Source: Aldehydirespirator sp963667505 (GTDB lineage: Bacteria > Actinomycetota > Acidimicrobiia > Acidimicrobiales > Aldehydirespiratoraceae). From it: a DNA stretch of 64,000 bases. Location: contig OY763490.2 in assembly GCA_963667505.2 (NCBI GenBank), forward strand, positions 2,170,001 through 2,234,000, given 5' to 3'. The notes beneath the pieces were generated by a model. That model ran no database searches and was not told where the DNA came from. It saw only the letters and a program-made list of their open reading frames with translations. Numbering within the stretch: position 1 is the first letter of the stretch; each line of letters opens with the position of its first letter. Made by a program: the position numbers and the translations under genes. Below are positions 24,802 to 33,477 of the stretch, piece by piece.

Positions 24802-25993
24802 CGCACTCCCTCTCACGAAGGCCGAAGTGGAAGCTGTTCGCCGGCCCATCGACCGAGCCCGGACATTCCCCCGGCGAGCCTTCACCTCCACCGATTTCTT
24901 CTCCTTCGAGCAGGAACGGATCGTTGAACGGAACTGGCTCGCGGTCTGCTTCGCGGACGAGATCGCCAACGCTGGTGACGCGGCGCCCATCGACGTGTGG
25001 GGCCTGCCGCTCTTTGTGGCCAGGGGCCCCGACGGCCGGATCAGGGCGTTCCACAACGTGTGCGACTACGACGGCTGCCCGGTGGTCACCGTACCGCTGC
25101 GAGGGGCGACCGACCTGCGGGTCGCCTATCACGGATGGCGCTACGACCTCGAAGGGCAGCTCATCGATACGCCCTACTGGGCCGGGCCGCCCGGCAACGG
25201 TCTCGACGCGGTCCCTGCGCAGCATCGAGCCCTCGAGAGACTCCCCTGCGGCGTGTCTCTCGGAGTCGTGTTCGTGAACACCGGTTCCCGGTCAACCGAT
25301 TTCTTGGATCACATCGGCGGATTGGAGGAACTCCTGGCCGAATTCGACCTCGACGATCTGGGCACTGCCCCCGACGAGTCGGGCGAGATCGACGTGTTCG
25401 AGTCGGCACTGGCCACGAACTGGAAGACCTTCGCTGACAACGACTGCCTGAACATCCTGCACGAGTCGTTCACGCACGCCATGTATGCGGCCTCCCCGGA
25501 GATTCCCAGGGTCAGCCCCGACGGCACCCCCAAGTTCGAAGTGGTATCGGCCGGCAACGTCTTTGGCTTCAGCTACGCCGAGTCGGACGTGATGGACACC
25601 TACCCGCCCATCGACCTGCCCCACATAGGTCGGGAGCGCAGGCCCGAGCGGGGCTTCTTCCTGCAGATCTACCCCAACCTGTCGGTGGCGGTGATGGACA
25701 CCCTGATCGCCCCCGTCATCCAGTTCCCGGAGGCGCCTGATCGCACCCGGGTTCGAGGAGCGACCCTGGTGCGCAAGCAGGCCGCCACTCCGGCTCACGC
25801 GTCCAGACGTCGCGTTGCGGACGAACTCTTCGAGGAAGCCGCCGAGGAAGACGCGGCGGTGATCGAAGCCATACAGCGGTCGCGGCGCTCCCCGGCCCGT
25901 GACCAGGGCTTCTACGCGCCGTTCTGGGACGAACCCCAATACCTGTTCGCCAACCGGATCCTCGATGACCTGCTCGACGACGGGGCGGTCTGA
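24794..25993 (+). CDS. Rieske-type oxygenase alpha-subunit homologue with degenerate cluster site
   Basis: 399 residues colinear with ring-hydroxylating oxygenase alpha subunits: an N-terminal Rieske-like domain (about 40-140) and a C-terminal catalytic domain. The Rieske ligands are incomplete. Where C-x-H is expected it has Cys90-Asp-Tyr92, and where C-x2-H is expected it has Val110-Ala-Tyr-His113. The bridging Asp is Asn220, although the iron ligands His223 and His228 (NILHESFTH) remain. The codons read cleanly, with no frameshift. It may have lost oxygenase chemistry or use another electron route. It is the eighth gene of the operon. Confidence 0.82.
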   Translation: MGSALPLTKAEVEAVRRPIDRARTFPRRAFTSTDFFSFEQERIVERNWLAVCFADEIANAGDAAPIDVWGLPLFVARGPDGRIRAFHNVCDYDGCPVVTVPLRGATDLRVAYHGWRYDLEGQLIDTPYWAGPPGNGLDAVPAQHRALERLPCGVSLGVVFVNTGSRSTDFLDHIGGLEELLAEFDLDDLGTAPDESGEIDVFESALATNWKTFADNDCLNILHESFTHAMYAASPEIPRVSPDGTPKFEVVSAGNVFGFSYAESDVMDTYPPIDLPHIGRERRPERGFFLQIYPNLSVAVMDTLIAPVIQFPEAPDRTRVRGATLVRKQAATPAHASRRRVADELFEEAAEEDAAVIEAIQRSRRSPARDQGFYAPFWDEPQYLFANRILDDLLDDGAV

Positions 25994-25994
25994 A

Positions 25995-26966
25995 ATGCTC
26001 CCGTCGGTACTGCTGGTGGGATGGGGCTGGACCGCCACGGAGTACTTGGACGCAACCGCGGAGATCGAATCTCTCGGTTTCCACGCCTGCTACATCGGTG
26101 ACGACATCTTCGCGCATCAAGCGAACATCGACGTAGGCACCTTCGAGCCTTGGACGATGCTCCCGGCCATGGCAACGCGCACGAGACACCTGCGTCTCGG
26201 GTCGCTGGTTTCGCCGGCGGGGAGGCGGCATCCCGGCCTGTTCGCCAAGATCACCACGACTGCTGATCTGCTCAGCGGTGGCAGGATGATCGTCGGCATG
26301 GGCGCGGGAAACGCACCGGAGCAGCCGCGGTCCCTGGGGGTCGAGTTCCCAAGCGCCCGTGAGCGCGTCGCCATGCTCGGTGAGGAGCTCGAGATCCTGC
26401 GATCGCTGTGGACCCGCACGAGGACCGACTTCGAGGGTGACCACTACTCGATCTCCGGCGGCGTCTGCGAACCGAAGCCGACCCGTCCCGGAGGCCCGGA
26501 GATCCTCCTGGCCGCCGAGAGACCGAGGATGGTCGCTCTGGCCGCCCGCTTCGCCGACCGCGTCAATGTGTTGTCGAGAGGCAACACCAGGACCGCCGAA
26601 ATCGCTCGCAACATCCGCCGTGAAGCCGACGCACTAGGCCGCCGAGGCGACGACTTGGTGATCAGCCGGATGTGCACGATCCTGTTGACCGACGAACCGG
26701 TCGGCACCGTTGACGAACGGAACGCCGCCATCGATCGCCGCGCCCATCAGATCGGCATGGATCCCCCGGTTCTTCGTCACGAACTCGATCATTGGATCCA
26801 CTCTTATGTCGGCCCGTCGGAGGGCCTGCGCCAGTGGGCGCATGACTCGATCGACGCGCTGGGGCTCGACGAGATGATCATCTGCATCGACACGATCGAC
26901 ACCGTCGACTGCGAGCACACAATGGCGGGGCTGCGCCTCTTCTCCTCCGCTGTCATCAACGGCTAG
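25995..26966 (+). CDS. LLM-class flavin/F420-dependent oxidoreductase
   Basis: 323 residues: EIESLGFHACYIGDD near the start, RHLRLGSLVSPAGRRHPGLFAK (about 63-84), GGRMIVGMGAGNAPEQ (about 93) and GGPEILLAAERPRMVALAARFADRVN. It is a relative of the enzyme at 16051-17085 but shorter. ATG 25995 is one base after the oxygenase stop, making it the last gene of the TetR-controlled operon. It could supply redox chemistry for the pathway; cofactor and substrate unknown. Confidence 0.88.
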   Translation: MLPSVLLVGWGWTATEYLDATAEIESLGFHACYIGDDIFAHQANIDVGTFEPWTMLPAMATRTRHLRLGSLVSPAGRRHPGLFAKITTTADLLSGGRMIVGMGAGNAPEQPRSLGVEFPSARERVAMLGEELEILRSLWTRTRTDFEGDHYSISGGVCEPKPTRPGGPEILLAAERPRMVALAARFADRVNVLSRGNTRTAEIARNIRREADALGRRGDDLVISRMCTILLTDEPVGTVDERNAAIDRRAHQIGMDPPVLRHELDHWIHSYVGPSEGLRQWAHDSIDALGLDEMIICIDTIDTVDCEHTMAGLRLFSSAVING

Positions 26967-27053
26967 AGCGTGCGACCGTGGTGGCCACCGCCCGACTGAT
27001 CCCGGCCTGACCCCACCCCGAGCCGCGGCGTCAGCCGTCGGCAGGCTGCCCTC

Positions 27054-28175
27054 TCACTCCTGGGGGAGCAGGTAGATCTTGCCGCACTCCTTGGCTAGAG
27101 CGATCTCGAAGGCCTCGCTGGCCCGGCTCATTCCGAACGTGTGGGTGACGATGGTGTCGATCCAGCCCTGCACTCGCGGGTCGCACAGCATTCTCAACAG
27201 ACCGTCACGGTCACGGTGGCGCACGTCGTGGCCGCCGGTCCAGGTGATGTGGCGCTCGATCAGGTCGTTGAGGATGCTCAGCGAATAGAGCACCGAGCCC
27301 TCGTCGTGGCCCAGCGAGTACATCGTGCCGTAGCGGCGCAGCCCGGCCATGCAGCGGTCGAGGTAGAAGGGCACACCGGCGCACTCGAAGGCCACGTCGG
27401 CACCCTGCCGCCCGCCCGTGAGGGCGTGGACCTGCTCGAGCCAGTCGGCGTCGTCGGGGTCGATGATGTGCTCCACCCCCAGGCGGCGGCACAGCTCCAT
27501 GCGGTACGGGTGCCGGCCCAGCACCACCACCATGGCCCCCCGGTACAGGGCGTTCACCACCGCGCCCAGGCCGATGAAGCCGACACCTCCGACCAGCACC
27601 ACGTCGCCCTCGGCCACTCCGGCCTCCTCGGCCGCGGTGTAGGTGCAGCCCAGCAGGCAGTTGGCGGCCGCCGCGTGATGGAACGACAATGCGTCGGGTA
27701 TCGGCTGGATCATGTGCTCGGGGGCCAGCCGGTACCGGACCATGCCGAAGCCGCCGGAGGCGCTGCCGTTGACCTTCTCGATGCCCAGCAGACCGGCGGT
27801 GATGTCCTGGGGGGCCATCCCCTCCTCGTACGACTCATAGGGGATGCCCAAACAGTGGGTGGGCGACAACCCCTCGGTGCACACGAAGCACTCCTGGCAG
27901 CTGTTGCCCTGGTAGATGATCACCCGGTCGCCAGCATCGAACCGCGATCCCGGCTGCGTCTCGACGATGGTGCCCACCCCCTCGTGGCCGAGGTGCTCGG
28001 GGCTGTCGTGCCACTCGAACTGGTGGTCGCGGTAGATGCGGCCCTCGTTGCACACCGGCGCCACCGCCACCTCGACGATCACGAACCCCGGCCCCACCAC
28101 GGGATACGGCTTCGACGCCAACACCGCACGCCTCGGCTCAGGAATCGTGAGCACGGTATTGGTCTTGTCGGGCAT
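27054..28175 (-). CDS. zinc-dependent alcohol dehydrogenase (MDR family)
   Basis: 373 residues. Zinc-site Cys in APVCNEG (about 42), LGHEGVG, a four-Cys structural lobe (SCQECFVC and THC) and the Rossmann motif GGVGFIG are present. It is the last gene of the second Liv operon, five bases after livF on the minus strand, so it is probably the first catabolic step for the imported compound. Its final 15 codons are duplicated as a remnant at 15972-16019. ATG 28175. Confidence 0.88.
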   Translation of the reverse strand: MPDKTNTVLTIPEPRRAVLASKPYPVVGPGFVIVEVAVAPVCNEGRIYRDHQFEWHDSPEHLGHEGVGTIVETQPGSRFDAGDRVIIYQGNSCQECFVCTEGLSPTHCLGIPYESYEEGMAPQDITAGLLGIEKVNGSASGGFGMVRYRLAPEHMIQPIPDALSFHHAAAANCLLGCTYTAAEEAGVAEGDVVLVGGVGFIGLGAVVNALYRGAMVVVLGRHPYRMELCRRLGVEHIIDPDDADWLEQVHALTGGRQGADVAFECAGVPFYLDRCMAGLRRYGTMYSLGHDEGSVLYSLSILNDLIERHITWTGGHDVRHRDRDGLLRMLCDPRVQGWIDTIVTHTFGMSRASEAFEIALAKECGKIYLLPQE

Positions 28176-28180
28176 AGCGA

Positions 28181-28903
28181 TCAGTCCTCCAAGGACTCGA
28201 CTCCCAGATAGCTGGCGTCGAGCAGGGCCCGGTCGGCCAGCAGATCCGAAGCGGCTCCCTGCATCACCAGGTCGCCGTGGTTGAGCACGTAGCCCCGGTC
28301 GGACACCTCCAGTGCCAGGTCCACGTGCTGCTCCACCAGCAGCACCCCGGCGCCGGTCTCGTCGGCGATGCGGCGCACCACCGGCATCAGCTCCTCATAG
28401 ATGACCGGGGCCAGGCCCAGGCTCATTTCGTCCACCATCATCAGCTTCGGCTCGGCCACGATGGCCCGGCCCAGCACCAGCATCTGCTGCTCGCCGCCGC
28501 TGAGCAGCCCGCCCCGGCGGTTCATCAGCGGGCCGAGGGCACCGAAGAAGTCGACGGCCCGGTCGATGTCCACCTTGCCGCTGGTCTTGGCCAGCTGCAG
28601 GTTCTCGCGCACGGTCAGCTGATACAGCAGGCCCCGGTTCTCGGGCACATGGATCACGCCCCACCGGGCCACCCGGTGGGCCTGGCGCAACCGGGGCACC
28701 GGCCGGCCCATGATGGTCACCGACCCGTCCAAAATCTGGCCCATGCCCGAGATCGTCATGAGCGTGGTGGTCTTGCCCGCGCCGTTGGGTCCCAGCAGGG
28801 CCACCACCTCGCCCGCATCGACGTGCAGGCTCAGGCCGCGCACCACGGCCACGCCGTCGTAGCCGGTGTCGAGGTTCTCGATGGTCAGGAGACGCTCGCC
28901 CAT
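28181..28903 (-). CDS. livF: LivF-type ABC ATP-binding protein (second system)
   Basis: 240 residues: Walker A GPNGAGKTTT, ENRGLLYQLTVRENL, signature LSGGEQQMLVLGRAI, Walker B LMMVDEMSLGLAP (Glu replaced by Asp-Glu-Met context as usual for LivF) and VEQHVDLAL. It is 32 bases downstream of livG, with a 10-codon micro-ORF filling the gap. It works with the fused permease at 29690-31837. Confidence 0.92.
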   Translation of the reverse strand: MGERLLTIENLDTGYDGVAVVRGLSLHVDAGEVVALLGPNGAGKTTTLMTISGMGQILDGSVTIMGRPVPRLRQAHRVARWGVIHVPENRGLLYQLTVRENLQLAKTSGKVDIDRAVDFFGALGPLMNRRGGLLSGGEQQMLVLGRAIVAEPKLMMVDEMSLGLAPVIYEELMPVVRRIADETGAGVLLVEQHVDLALEVSDRGYVLNHGDLVMQGAASDLLADRALLDASYLGVESLED

Positions 28904-28906
28904 GAC

Positions 28907-28939
28907 TCAGCTCCCGCCCATGACCAGCCGCGGACTCAT
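28907..28939 (-). CDS. micro-ORF of 10 codons between livG and livF
   Basis: Its ATG overlaps the livG stop (28936-28939). It contains a second copy of the livF start context (GTCATGGGCG) and ends three bases before the real livF ATG. The duplication is weaker than at the other junctions and could be chance. Confidence 0.2.
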   Translation of the reverse strand: MSPRLVMGGS

Positions 28940-29697
28940 GAATCGGCCCCGCTGTGGCCCAGGTAGGCCGCGATGACCTCGGGATCGTTGCGCATCTTGT
29001 CCGGGGTGCCCGAGGCGGTGAGCTGGCCGAAGACCAGCATGTGGATGTAGTCGCACACGTTGAGCACCAGCCCCATGTCGTGATCGACCAGCAGCATGGT
29101 GTAGCCCTGATCCACCAGGTGCCGCAGTTGGGCGCCGAACCACTCGGTCTCTGCCTTGTCGAGGCCGGCGGCGGGCTCGTCCAGCAGCAGGATCTTCGAC
29201 GATTCCGCCACCAGGGCCCGACCCACGCCCACCAGCTTCCGCTGGCCCTGCGACAGCTCGCGGGGCTGGCGCTCGGCGATGTCGCCCAGGTTGAGCAGGT
29301 CCAGTACCTCGTCGACGCGGTCGGCGCGCTGGCGGGGCCGCCAGTAGTCGAGCAGCGCGGAACCCATCGTGAGGCGGCGGCTGGCCACGTCGAGGTTGGA
29401 GCGCACCGTGATGTCGTCGAAGAGCTCCAGCGTCTGCCAGGTGCGGGTCAGCCCGTCGTGGGAGAGCACATGCGGCGAGCGGCCGAAGACCTCTTCCCCC
29501 TCCAGTACCACTGATCCCTTCGAGTTGTTGGGCAGGAACCCGGTGATCGCGTCTATGAAGGTGGTCTTGCCTGCCCCGTTGGGGCCGATCAGCCCGGTAA
29601 GCCGGCCGCGCCGGCACTCCAGCGACACGTCGTTCACGGCGAGCAGACCGCCGAAGCGCACGGTGAGCCCGCCGGTGGCGAGAACGGTGTCAGACAT
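28936..29697 (-). CDS. livG: LivG-type ABC ATP-binding protein (second system)
   Basis: 253 residues: Walker A GPNGAGKTT, LTRTWQTLELFDDI, signature LSQGQRKLVGVGRAL, Walker B ILLLDEPAAGLD, VDHDMGLV. Its start overlaps the permease stop by eight bases. Closely similar in layout to the LivG at 21422, supporting origin of the two importers from one ancestral set. Confidence 0.92.
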   Translation of the reverse strand: MSDTVLATGGLTVRFGGLLAVNDVSLECRRGRLTGLIGPNGAGKTTFIDAITGFLPNNSKGSVVLEGEEVFGRSPHVLSHDGLTRTWQTLELFDDITVRSNLDVASRRLTMGSALLDYWRPRQRADRVDEVLDLLNLGDIAERQPRELSQGQRKLVGVGRALVAESSKILLLDEPAAGLDKAETEWFGAQLRHLVDQGYTMLLVDHDMGLVLNVCDYIHMLVFGQLTASGTPDKMRNDPEVIAAYLGHSGADS

Positions 29698-31837
29698 CGG
29701 CGGTCTCCGGCACCCCGCGACCCCAGCGGCGGCTCAGCCAGCGGCCCAGTTGGTGGAACTGCCTGCGCTGGAATCCGTCGATACCCTCGTTGTTGTAGAC
29801 GGCGGTGCCGATCAGGAAGAACCCGGCCACATAGGCGGTATAGGGCCCCACGTCGATGAACCACTCGTTGGTGACGACGATGCCGATCCCCTCCGAGAAC
29901 AGCGTCCCCGCGGTGATGGCCCCGCCGATAGTGCTGATGCCGCCGAGGTAGGCGAAGGCGAGCACGGTCAGCGAGGCGAAGATCCCGAACGTGTCGGTGC
30001 CGTAGGTGCCCACGTTGAAGGCGATGAGCGCGCCGCCCAGAGCGGCGAAGAAGCTCGATATGGCGAACGCCGACAGCTTGATGGCGGCCACGTTCACCCC
30101 GGCCGCGGCCGCGGCCCGCTCGTTGGCCCGCACGGCCAGCATCTGCTCGCCCAGGCGCGACCGTCGCAGCCGCATCACCGATATGCAGCACAGCGCGCCC
30201 ACCACCAGCAGGAACAGCCCGTACCCGCCGGTGGGGATCTTGCCGTCGCCGAATATGAAGTCGCTGTTGGGCCCGAACTCGACGCCGAACAGCACCGGCG
30301 GGTCGGTCGTCTTGACGCCGCGGTCCAGACCGAACCAGCCGGGGCGGGAGAAGAAGATCTCGCCCATGGCCAATCCGCTGGCCAGCGTGACGATGGCCAG
30401 GCTGGCGCCCCGGGTCCGCAGCGACGGGATGGCTGCAATCAGGCCGAACCCGACGCCGGCGGCCACCGCCAGCGGCAATGAGACGAACAAGGGCATTCCA
30501 GCCTGGGTGCCGAAGGATGCCACCGAGAAGGCGCCGATCCCGGCCAGGGCCATCTGCATCAGCGAGATCTGGCCCACGTAGCCGGTCACCACCACCAGCG
30601 ACAGGGCCAGGATCACCCCGATCATGGAGTTCTGCATTCCGGCGCGGTACTGGAAGGGCGCGAACACGGTCAGCCAGAACGCGACCGCCAGCAGGATCCC
30701 GTAGCCGACGATGCGGCCGCGGGTGATGCGGGGGGAGTAGGCCTCCGGCAGCCGCTCCACCGTGAGCGCGCCCCGCGACGGCAGCGACTCGCCCCGGGCC
30801 ACCATGGCCAGCGCGATCACCACGAAGGGGAGCGCCCTGCGGATGCCGATGTCGGGAATCCAGCCCCACTCCAGCTCCAGTCGGAACAGCTCCTGGTCGA
30901 CGATGCCCAGCATCAGCCCCGCGGCTGCGGCGATCACGAACGACGACATTCTCCCGATGAGGGCCGCGCCCAGCGAGGAGATGAGCAGCACGGTGAAGAA
31001 GTTCGGGGTCACCCCGGTGATGGGCGCCACCAGGATCCCCACCAGACCGGCCAGAACCGAGGCCATCACCCAGCTCACGCCGGCCTGGAAGTCGGCGTTG
31101 AAGCCCAGCAGCGTGGTGAACCGCTCGTTCTCGGCCCCCGCCCGGGTGGCGATCCCGAAGCGGGTGAAACGAAACAGCACCCACAGCGCGGCTGTGATCA
31201 CGATCACGGTGCCCAGCACCCAGAGGCGGTCCTGGCCGACGCGAGTGCCCAGGATCTCGACCGGGTCGCTGGGGAAGATCGGCTCGGTCGCCTTGGCCCG
31301 AGCACCGAAGCGCAGCACCACCGCGGCCTGCAGGAACAGCATGATGCCCACCGACGCGATGACCTTGGCCAACACCGGGGCGTAGCGCAGCGGACGGAAG
31401 ATGGCGAAGTGGGCGATGAGTCCGAGGACGGCTGCGGTGACCAGCGCGATCAGCATCGCCGGCGCCTTGCCCATCGAGTCGCCCAGGCTCAAGAAGGTCG
31501 GGAAGTCGACGATCTCGATCCCGGCGACGCCCTCGATCGGCGCCAGCGGGTTGGGTATCGGCGGCACGGGGTACTGGCCAGTGCCGACCAACGACACGTA
31601 CACGTAGGTCACGTAGGTGGCGATCGCGCCGTGCCCGAAGTTGATGACCCCAGATGCCCGGAAGGCCACGACCAGCCCGATGGCCAGCGCGGCGATGATG
31701 GCGCCGGAGCCGAGGCCGAACAGAACCGGGTCGAAGAAGAGCTCCCTGCGGAGCACGGCCCCCACAATCCAGGCCAGCGCCAGCGCGCCGAGAGCGGCAC
31801 CGCTGACTCGCTCGGCTGGAGACAGTCTGGCGATCAC
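29690..31837 (-). CDS. fused LivH-LivM permease of ABC importer (second system)
   Basis: 715 residues. LivH-like half (about 1-330, GVINFGHGAIATYVTYVYV near residue 63) and LivM-like half (about 375-690, VVVTGYVGQISLMQMALAGIGAF and RANERAAAAAGVNVAAIK). An extra hydrophobic N-terminal helix distinguishes it from the homologue at 19356. It follows the binding-protein gene after an 85-base gap holding a strong hairpin. Confidence 0.9.
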   Translation of the reverse strand: MIARLSPAERVSGAALGALALAWIVGAVLRRELFFDPVLFGLGSGAIIAALAIGLVVAFRASGVINFGHGAIATYVTYVYVSLVGTGQYPVPPIPNPLAPIEGVAGIEIVDFPTFLSLGDSMGKAPAMLIALVTAAVLGLIAHFAIFRPLRYAPVLAKVIASVGIMLFLQAAVVLRFGARAKATEPIFPSDPVEILGTRVGQDRLWVLGTVIVITAALWVLFRFTRFGIATRAGAENERFTTLLGFNADFQAGVSWVMASVLAGLVGILVAPITGVTPNFFTVLLISSLGAALIGRMSSFVIAAAAGLMLGIVDQELFRLELEWGWIPDIGIRRALPFVVIALAMVARGESLPSRGALTVERLPEAYSPRITRGRIVGYGILLAVAFWLTVFAPFQYRAGMQNSMIGVILALSLVVVTGYVGQISLMQMALAGIGAFSVASFGTQAGMPLFVSLPLAVAAGVGFGLIAAIPSLRTRGASLAIVTLASGLAMGEIFFSRPGWFGLDRGVKTTDPPVLFGVEFGPNSDFIFGDGKIPTGGYGLFLLVVGALCCISVMRLRRSRLGEQMLAVRANERAAAAAGVNVAAIKLSAFAISSFFAALGGALIAFNVGTYGTDTFGIFASLTVLAFAYLGGISTIGGAITAGTLFSEGIGIVVTNEWFIDVGPYTAYVAGFFLIGTAVYNNEGIDGFQRRQFHQLGRWLSRRWGRGVPETADV

Positions 31838-31861
31838 GAGGCCCCCCGCAGAGACGAGCCT

Positions 31862-31887
31862 AGCCGGGCCCTCGACGGGGCCCGGCT
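31862..31887 (-). terminator. 10-bp GC hairpin between binding-protein and permease genes
   Basis: Perfect arms AGCCGGGCCC/GGGCCCGGCT with a six-base loop. Inside an operon such a hairpin usually limits read-through or protects the upstream mRNA, raising the amount of binding protein relative to the permease. Confidence 0.6.
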
Positions 31888-31922
31888 CGACTCGGCGTCA
31901 ATGAGCGTGCGAGGGCCGCGGG

Positions 31923-33311
31923 TCAGCCCAGCAGGAAGTTGAGCTGCGAGAAGTCCAGGAACGTGAAGCCGTCGGGGCCGGTCATCTGTCCGTCCACGAC
32001 GGTGACCATCAGCGGCGACGTGTTGCACGCTCCGAGCCACGGATCGGGGCCGGGGCAGCTCACCTCGGGGTAGCCGGGAATGTCGCTGCGCGAGTAGGTG
32101 CTCAGCGCGGTGAGCACAGACTCGTCGCTGGCGGCGGCGCCGCCGCCTGCGACGAGCAGGTCCCGGGCGATGAAGACCTGGGCCAGCGTCCAGCCGGCGA
32201 GACCGGCGGTCTGCACGCCGGAGCCGCCGTAGGCGTCGAGCACCCGGTTGATCTCATCGATCTCGGCGCCGCCGTCGACGGTGGGCGCGCTCGAGACGAT
32301 GGGGACGCCCCATCCGTCGAGGGCGCCGGACTCGACCACGTCCTGGCCGGCGCAAAGGTCGTTGGCGAACAGGTGGCCCTCGTAGCCGACCGTGGCCGTT
32401 CCGTTGGCGGCCGCAGTGCACTGGGCGCCGTCGGCCAGGACGAACAGCCAGCCGTCGTTGTCGGTGTTGGCCGCGGAGATCGGCCCGGTCAGGTCGGGCT
32501 CGAACCCGAGGTAGATGGTCTCGTTGATCGTGATGCCGTTGCTCTCGCCGATGGCGTACAGCGCTGGCTCGAACGGTGCGATGGCCGGGTCGTCGGCCAG
32601 GAACAGCGACATGGTGGACACGTCGCGGCGCTCGGAGGCGAACACGAAGAACACCTGGGCCAGGCCGGGCAGGCCGGGATCGAAGTTGTAGAGGTTGGGG
32701 GTGAGGTAGTCGATGAAGTCGTTGCCCAGCCCGAGGTTCGCCTTGCCGGCCTCGGCCAGGATCGTGCCCGAGACAATGCTGTTGGACAGGAAGCCGCCGT
32801 TGATCACCACATGGATGTCGTCGGCGTTCACGAACTCGTTGGCGCAGGCGATGTGGGACTCCACCGCATCGCCGGAGCCGCACACCACCAGCTCGATGGG
32901 ATGCCCGTCGGCGCCGCCCTGCTCGGTGTTGAAGTAGTCGACGTAGGCCTGGGCCACCGCGGGCACCTCGGGGAACGCCATGAGCTCCTCGACCTGAGCG
33001 ATCAGCCCGATCTTGACCGGCACCATCGACTCGTCGGCCATGCCCTCGTCGGCGGGCTCGTCCATCGGCTCCTCAGCCGGTTCCTCGGCAGGCTCGTCCA
33101 TGGGCTCTTCCGCGGGCTCGACCGTCGGCTCCTCGGCAGGCTCATCCGCGGGTGCCTCGGCGGGCTCTTCCTCCGGCGTTTCAGCCGGTGCAGTGGTAGC
33201 CGCGGGCTCGGCGGTGGACGGGGCGTCATCGTCGTCGCCGCAGGCCGCGGCGACCAGGGCGAAAGCAAGCAGGACTGCAGCCAGCACCCTCCAGCTGGAC
33301 TTAGGACTCAT
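31923..33311 (-). CDS. ABC substrate-binding lipoprotein (second Liv-type system)
   Basis: 462 residues: signal peptide with lipobox LVAAAC (Cys24), acidic GDDDD, then a Glu/Pro-rich repetitive linker (about 40-97, EEPMDEPAEEP units) and a type I periplasmic-binding fold starting PVKIGLIAQVEE. ATG 33311 follows AGGAGG. It is the first gene of the minus-strand importer operon. The linker is much more acidic than that of the protein at 17911, although the folds are alike. Ligand unknown. Confidence 0.9.
   Translation of the reverse strand: MSPKSSWRVLAAVLLAFALVAAACGDDDDAPSTAEPAATTAPAETPEEEPAEAPADEPAEEPTVEPAEEPMDEPAEEPAEEPMDEPADEGMADESMVPVKIGLIAQVEELMAFPEVPAVAQAYVDYFNTEQGGADGHPIELVVCGSGDAVESHIACANEFVNADDIHVVINGGFLSNSIVSGTILAEAGKANLGLGNDFIDYLTPNLYNFDPGLPGLAQVFFVFASERRDVSTMSLFLADDPAIAPFEPALYAIGESNGITINETIYLGFEPDLTGPISAANTDNDGWLFVLADGAQCTAAANGTATVGYEGHLFANDLCAGQDVVESGALDGWGVPIVSSAPTVDGGAEIDEINRVLDAYGGSGVQTAGLAGWTLAQVFIARDLLVAGGGAAASDESVLTALSTYSRSDIPGYPEVSCPGPDPWLGACNTSPLMVTVVDGQMTGPDGFTFLDFSQLNFLLG
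33030..33190 (-). repeat. imperfect 12-15 bp repeats encoding Glu/Pro linker
   Basis: Repeated GGCTC(C/G)TC-type units code for EPAEEP and EPMDEP blocks between lipobox and binding domain. They form a flexible acidic tether and are likely to vary in length between strains. Confidence 0.65.
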
Positions 33312-33362
33312 GGTGTGTTCCTCCTTCGCGACTCCAGCACGCGTGTTGTGGGAAACTTGATA

Positions 33363-33398
33363 GCCGGATTGTACATATGTTGGCAAGTCAGCGCCTGA
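33363..33398 (-). promoter_or_regulatory. AT-rich promoter region of the second Liv operon
   Basis: On the minus strand TTGCCA followed after 18 bases by TATCAA is a weak candidate promoter. It overlaps the 8-bp palindrome ACATATGT (33374-33381), a possible Lrp-type contact. Evidence is only positional and compositional. Confidence 0.3.
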
Positions 33399-33477
33399 AG
33401 CACTAGTTCTATCTTCCCAACCCTAAGTAAGCCACGGATTCAGTGACGAACAGGACTAACAGCCTGCGCTTCCTAGC

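Noticed and set aside
26980..26989. GGTGGCCACC palindrome between convergent genes
   Set aside because: A 10-bp palindrome is expected by chance in GC-rich DNA; it has no loop and no T tract to make it a terminator.
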